A stretch of DNA of 64,000 bases from Ottowia beijingensis (GTDB lineage: Bacteria; Pseudomonadota; Gammaproteobacteria; Burkholderiales; Burkholderiaceae_C): positions 2,170,001-2,234,000 of the forward strand of contig NZ_JACCKX010000001.1 of assembly GCF_013423955.1 (NCBI RefSeq), read 5' to 3'. Each line of letters starts with the position of its first letter. Position 1 is the stretch's first letter. The position numbers and the translations under genes are program-made. Of this stretch, positions 60,613-64,000 are shown in pieces. The notes under the pieces were generated by a model. The model was not told the DNA's origin and made no database searches. It was given only the letters and a program-made list of their open reading frames with translations.

Positions 60613-60624
60613 GCGGCGGGCCGG

Positions 60625-61359
60625 TCACGCCAGCGCCAGCAGAAGGCGGTGGAAGGCCTCGGGCTCGCTCAGCATCGGGTCGTGCCCCGTCGCCATGTCG
60701 ACCACGCGCACGCCGCCGCCACCTTGCCACGCACCGCCCCAGAAGGTCGGATCGGCCAGGCGGGCGCGCGAGGTGTCGATGGTGGGCAGCGCCGGTTGCG
60801 TGCAGTTGATGAAGGTGCGCGGCACGGCGGCGACGCGGGTCGGGTCGAAGGGCAGTGGCTGCGTGTAGGTGTGGCCGGGGTGCGGCGTCTGGCGGCGGCG
60901 CACCCAGTCGGCGGCGGGGCCGGTGAGGCCGAAGGCGGCCGGGTCGGGCGCGGGAAAGGCGTATTGCGCGTTCGCTTCGGCCCCGGCGATGCGCGCCGCC
61001 CGCGTGTCGGGCGCGTGGCCGCTGCTCCAGCTTTCGCCGGGGGCGGGCAGCACGGCATCGACATAGACCAGGTGCCGCAGCTTGCCGGGCCGGCGGTCGG
61101 CCACGGCGGTGCCGAGCATGCCGCCGTAGCTGTGCACGACGAGGATGCAGTCGTCGAGTTCCTCGGTGTCCAGCGCGCCCAGCACGTCGGCGATGTGGGT
61201 TTCCAGGTCGATGGCGGGCGAGAGCAGGTGGGCGCGCTCGCCCACGCCTGTCAGCGTGACGGCGTGCGCGCGGTGGCCGGCGCGGATCAGCGTGTGCAGC
61301 GTGTCGCGCCAGTACCAGGCGCCGCCCCAGGCGCCGTGAACGAGCAGGTAGTGGGCCAT
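60625..61359 (-). CDS. Alpha/beta hydrolase, plant-esterase-like
   Basis: An intact 244-aa hydrolase. The start MAHYLLVHGAWGGAWYWRD carries the oxyanion HGAW motif, the nucleophile is in LVVHSYGGMLG, and the last His is in DMATGHDPMLSEPEAF. This is the pattern of the hydroxynitrile lyase and pyrethroid/salicylate esterase group. Substrate unknown. It converges with the nitroreductase gene. Confidence 0.9.
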   Translation of the reverse strand: MAHYLLVHGAWGGAWYWRDTLHTLIRAGHRAHAVTLTGVGERAHLLSPAIDLETHIADVLGALDTEELDDCILVVHSYGGMLGTAVADRRPGKLRHLVYVDAVLPAPGESWSSGHAPDTRAARIAGAEANAQYAFPAPDPAAFGLTGPAADWVRRRQTPHPGHTYTQPLPFDPTRVAAVPRTFINCTQPALPTIDTSRARLADPTFWGGAWQGGGGVRVVDMATGHDPMLSEPEAFHRLLLALA

Positions 61360-61460
61360 GGCGGATCTTCCTTTCGTGCGGGTGGGCGGCAAACGCCTGT
61401 ATCAGCTGCCGTTTCCAGGTTCAAAACCAGCGATAACGATTTGGCGGGGATTTAAGGTAT

Positions 61461-61512
61461 TGAAAAGAGCTGCTTGCGCCCGATTCAAGGGCGCTGGAGC
61501 CTTGTTTCATGA
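61461..61512 (+). repeat. ATAGCTGC element copy 12
   Basis: AAAGAGCTGCTTGCGCCCGA, then GGGCGCTGGAGCCTTGTTTC; a full copy. Confidence 0.75.
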
Positions 61513-61589
61513 ATCAATAAATTTCACAAGTCCCCCCTCTTCACTTTCTTGTTGCGGCCCCGCCCTGATGCGGTTTGGCGTTCAAAACA

Positions 61590-61667
61590 ATGACAAATGA
61601 CCAATGACCGCGGCTGGCGCCGCATGACCGATGAAAAATGCGCCATTTGTCATCGAAGCGCAGCGAA
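61590..61667. repeat. GTCATCGAAGCGCAG element copy 3
   Basis: AATGACAAATGACCAATGACC, then AATGCGCCATTTGTCATCG and AAGCGCAGCGAAGTCATTCG. It runs directly into GTCATTCCGG palindrome copy 3. Confidence 0.65.
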
Positions 61668-61757
61668 GTCATTCGTCATTCCGGCGTGTGCGGAGAAACA
61701 TGGAACCCGGCCTTCGCCCCGGATGACGGTGATCGACGCATTGAATTGGAAATGGAG
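61668..61757. repeat. GTCATTCCGG palindrome copy 3
   Basis: GTCATTCCGGCGTGTGCGGA, CCCGGCCTTCGCCCCGGATG and GACGCATTGAATTGGAAATG. It ends at the stop codon of the CoA transferase gene. Confidence 0.75.
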
Positions 61758-62990
61758 TCAAACCGCCCCCGCATCGCGCAGCGCGGCGATGCGCGCGGCG
61801 TCGAAGCCCAGCAGCTCGCCCAGCACCTCGTCGGTGTGCTGGCCCAGCAGGGGCGGCGGCAGGTCGGTGCGCACGGGGGTTTTTCCAGCTTCAGCGGGCT
61901 GGCCACCAGCTTCAGGTCGTGCTTCAGCGGGTGCTGCCAGTGCGTGACCATGCCGCGTGCCTGCACGTGCGGGTCGGCAAACACCTCGGCCAGGTTGTTG
62001 ATGGCGCCGCAGGGCACCTTGGCGGCCTCCAGCGCGGCCAACCAGTCGGGCTTGGTGCGGGTCTTCATGATCTCGGCCAGCAGCGGCACCAGCGTGGCGC
62101 GGTTGCGCACGCGGTCCTGGTTCTTCACGTAGCGCGGGTCTGCGGCCAGGTCGGGCCGGCCGGCCACCTGGCAGAACGGCGTACTGGCCGTCGTTGCCCA
62201 CGGCCAGGATGATGTGGTCGGCGCTGCCGTCGGGCTTGGGCGCCACTTCGAACACCTGATACGGCACGATGTTCTGGTGCGCGTTGCCGGCGCGGCCGGG
62301 CACCTTGCCGCTGACCAGGTAGTTGGCGCCCAGGTTGGCCAGCATGGCGGCTTGCGTGTCGAGCAGGGCCATGTCGACGAACTGGCCCTCGCCCGTGCGC
62401 TCGGCATGGCGCAGCGCGGCCAGAATGCCCACCGTGGCGTACATGCCGGTGAACAGGTCAGCCACGGCCACGCCCACCTTCTGCGGGCCGCCGCCCAGGT
62501 CGTCGCGCTCGCCGGTGATGCTCATCAACCCGCCCATGCCCTGGATGGCGTAGTCGTAGCCGGCGCGCGGCGCATACGGCCCGGTCTGGCCAAAGCCGGT
62601 GAGGCTGCAGTAGACGAGGCGCGGGTTGATGGCCTTCAGGCTGTCGTAATCCAGCCCGTAGCGCGCCATGTCGCCCACCTTGAAGTTCTCGATGAACACC
62701 TGGCAGTGCTCGGCCAGCGCGCGGATCAGCGCCTGGCCCTCGGGCCTGGCGATGTCGCAGGTCACGCTGCGCTTGTTGCGGTTGGCGCCCAGGTAGTAGG
62801 CGGCCTCGTGCGTCTCGCTGCCGTCGTCGGCCGTCAGAAAGGGTGGGCCCCAGGTGCGCGTGTCGTCGCCGGTGCCGGGGCGCTCGATCTTGATCACGTC
62901 GGCCCCCAGGTCGGCCAGGGTCTGGGTACACCAGGGGCCGGCCAGCACGCGAGACAGGTCAAGGATGCGGATGCCGTCAAGTGCGTTCAT
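61758..62990 (-). CDS. CaiB/BaiF family CoA transferase (two frameshifts)
   Basis: A class III CoA transferase of about 411 aa. The N-terminus is MNALDGIRILDLSRVLAGPW with DLGADVIKIERPGTGDDTR, then GANRNKRSVTCDIARPEGQA and the catalytic Asp in GQFVDMALLDTQAAMLAN. Breaks are near 62178 (NDGQY|FCQVAGRPDLA, two bases missing or one extra) and 61884 (KLEK|TPVRTDLPPPLL). It moves CoA between acyl groups such as succinyl, oxalyl or formyl; the substrates are not clear. Confidence 0.88.
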   Translation of the reverse strand: MNALDGIRILDLSRVLAGPWCTQTLADLGADVIKIERPGTGDDTRTWGPPFLTADDGSETHEAAYYLGANRNKRSVTCDIARPEGQALIRALAEHCQVFIENFKVGDMARYGLDYDSLKAINPRLVYCSLTGFGQTGPYAPRAGYDYAIQGMGGLMSITGERDDLGGGPQKVGVAVADLFTGMYATVGILAALRHAERTGEGQFVDMALLDTQAAMLANLGANYLVSGKVPGRAGNAHQNIVPYQVFEVAPKPDGSADHIILAVGNDGQYAVLPGGRPARPGRRPALREEPGPRAQPRHAGAAAGRDHEDPHQARLVGRAGGRQGALRRHQQPGRGVCRPARAGTRHGHALAAPAEARPEAGGQPAEAGKTPVRTDLPPPLLGQHTDEVLGELLGFDAARIAALRDAGAV

Positions 62991-63027
62991 GGCTGCATTC
63001 TCGCAAAGGCGCGGGCGATGATTGGGT

Positions 63028-63100
63028 GTGGGAGCGGGCGGGCCCGCGATGAGACGTCTCGCCGCCACCAACGCTAGATCGCGGGCAAGTCCGCTCCCAC
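63028..63100. repeat. REPIN 6 (inverted REP pair)
   Basis: Inverted REP pair of 73 bp; left core GGGAGCGGGCGGGCCCGC, right core with AAGTCCGC. About 190 bp of unassigned intergenic DNA follow. Confidence 0.85.
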
Positions 63101-63291
63101 ACAGCGGATGAGGTCCGAGCGGCATCTGAGACTTCTTGATCATCAAGCAAGGGAGATAGCCACCATCGCTTGCGAAATCTGAAGCCGCGCACGGTTTTCA
63201 CTATCGCGTTCTGCGCCTTTTGCGAAGTCTTGGCGCTCTCTGCGTTCAGAAAACTCAGCGCCTTTTCAAGTCGACAGCTTTCCCATCAATA

Positions 63292-63839
63292 ATGCGCCGC
63301 ATGTTTCCGTATCGGCCGGCCCTGTGCGCCGCGGTGGCGCTGGCCGCTGCGGCCTGCACGCCCTCACTCAACTGGCGCGAAGTGCGGCTGGCGCCCACCA
63401 CCGCCGTGGCCCTGCTGCCCTGCAAGCCCGACCGCGCCGAGCGCAGCGTGCCGCTGGGTGGCGAGCCGACCACGCTGGCCGTTAGCGGCTGCGAAGCCGG
63501 CGGCGCCACCTTTGCGCTGATGGCCGCCAAGGTGCCCGCCGGCCGCGCGCCCGACGAGCTGCTGGCCGGCTGGCAGCAGGCCACGCTGGCAACATGCGCG
63601 TCAGCGGCACGCCGGCCAGGCAGCCTTTCCATCCGCCCAAGGGCCTGCCGCTGGCCCACGCCCAGCGCGTGGTGGCCCAGGGGCAGCAGGCCGACGGCCG
63701 CAGCGTGACGGCGCAGGCCGTGTGGACGGCGCGCACGGCGGGCGACGGCGGCACCGAGCTGCTGCACGCCGTGATGTACGCCGAGCGCCCGCAGCCGGCC
63801 GTGGCCGACGCGTTCTTCGAAGGCATCAAGTGGCCATGA
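63292..63839 (+). CDS. Hypothetical lipoprotein (one frameshift)
   Basis: About 182 aa. The signal peptide is LCAAVALAAAAC with lipobox AAAC, followed by TPSLNWREVRLAPTTAVALL and a Cys pair (PCKPDRAERSVPLG, SGCEAGGATFALM). One base is missing near 63591 (ATLA|NMRVSGTPARQPF). The C-terminal half reads AQAVWTARTAGDGGTELLHA and ADAFFEGIKWP. I do not recognise the family. ATGA overlap with the MFS gene suggests joint expression. Confidence 0.7.
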
Positions 63840-64000
63840 CATCCCAGAGCGACACCCTGCCGCGCCGCGCCGCCATCGCGGTGTTCCTGGCCTTCGCGCT
63901 GGCCTACTTCATCTCGGCGCTGCTGCGCGCGGTCACGGCCACGCTGTCGCCGGTGCTCACCGACGAGTTCAGCCTGCACGCGCGCGACCTCGGGCTGCTG
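63836..64000 (+). CDS. MFS transporter, N-terminal part
   Basis: The first 55 codons of a membrane transporter cut by the window end. It reads MTSQSDTLPRRAAIAVFLAF, then ALAYFISALLRAVTATLSPV and LTDEFSLHARDLGLL, the first helix and loop of a major facilitator protein. Start overlaps the lipoprotein stop (ATGA). Substrate unknown. Confidence 0.75.
   Translation, partial: MTSQSDTLPRRAAIAVFLAFALAYFISALLRAVTATLSPVLTDEFSLHARDLGLL

Overview
The window is GC-rich chromosomal DNA from a betaproteobacterium, most likely a member of the Comamonadaceae (Burkholderiales). The evidence is protein sequence style, gene pairs such as lplT-alr and hemB-hemJ, and many copies of the short ATAGCTGC...AAGCGC intergenic element that I associate with this family. 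There is no transposase, integrase, phage gene, tRNA, rRNA or CRISPR array. The content is housekeeping genes mixed with ordinary accessory metabolism.

Layout. 1-5300: end of glcF, glutathione peroxidase, a receiver-like hypothetical, an EamA exporter and lplT. 5.4-9.5 kb: alr, a membrane protein, an orphan COX3/COX4-like pair, a TSUP permease. 9.8-15.1 kb: argG, marC, a succinate-semialdehyde-type dehydrogenase, a zinc alcohol dehydrogenase. 15.7-22.3 kb: M23 peptidase, DUF533 protein, a glycine-rich secreted protein with an IPTL-CTERM tail, a GMC oxidoreductase, a lipoprotein, a bactofilin. 22.5-27.2 kb: a phospholipid/MCE transport operon (mlaE, mlaF, mlaD, PqiC-like lipoprotein) overlapping a class II aldolase. 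27.2-33 kb: small redox, LysR, MaoC, SDR, isomerase and dienelactone hydrolase genes. 33.2-35.4 kb: a LysR gene between two paralogous secreted-protein genes that share a copied promoter. 35.4-44.7 kb: a large membrane protein, corA, hemB, a candidate small RNA, hemJ, a VanZ-like protein, a ferredoxin, a hydrolase, a PBP5-type carboxypeptidase. 44.7-55 kb: rpsL-rpsG-fusA-tuf-rpsJ, then rplC to rpsQ, closed by a terminator without the spc operon. 55-64 kb: peroxiredoxin, GNAT, cytochrome b561 and c', TlpA-like protein, a membrane-anchored SagB-type nitroreductase, hydrolase, CoA transferase, lipoprotein and the start of an MFS transporter.

Two features colour everything. First, about 44 apparent single-base indels, nearly all deletions in short homopolymers, break about 29 genes, including rpsL, rpsG, tuf, rpsJ, rplW, rplB and rpsC. 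These proteins are essential, so I treat the indels as sequence errors and give the whole intended gene with the break sites. Second, intergenic DNA is packed with short repeats. (a) Pseudomonas-type REP doublets (REPINs) of about 73 bp, at nine loci. (b) A roughly 65-bp module with ATACTCCCC and ATATACCCC ends, always within about 35 bp of a REP. (c) About 110-bp GCGGAGCAGG elements. (d) ATAGCTGC elements, two of which contain a nested palindrome. (e) GTCATTCCGG palindromes. (f) GTCATCGAAGCGCAG elements. Several have been built into genes: one lies in frame inside the GMC oxidoreductase, one gives a lipoprotein its first residues, and others supply C-terminal tails or stop codons.

The best candidates for something undescribed are the roughly 95-nt RNA at 40381-40475 with a CCUCCU loop, the LysR/twin secreted protein module, the REP-associated module, and the nested-palindrome elements.
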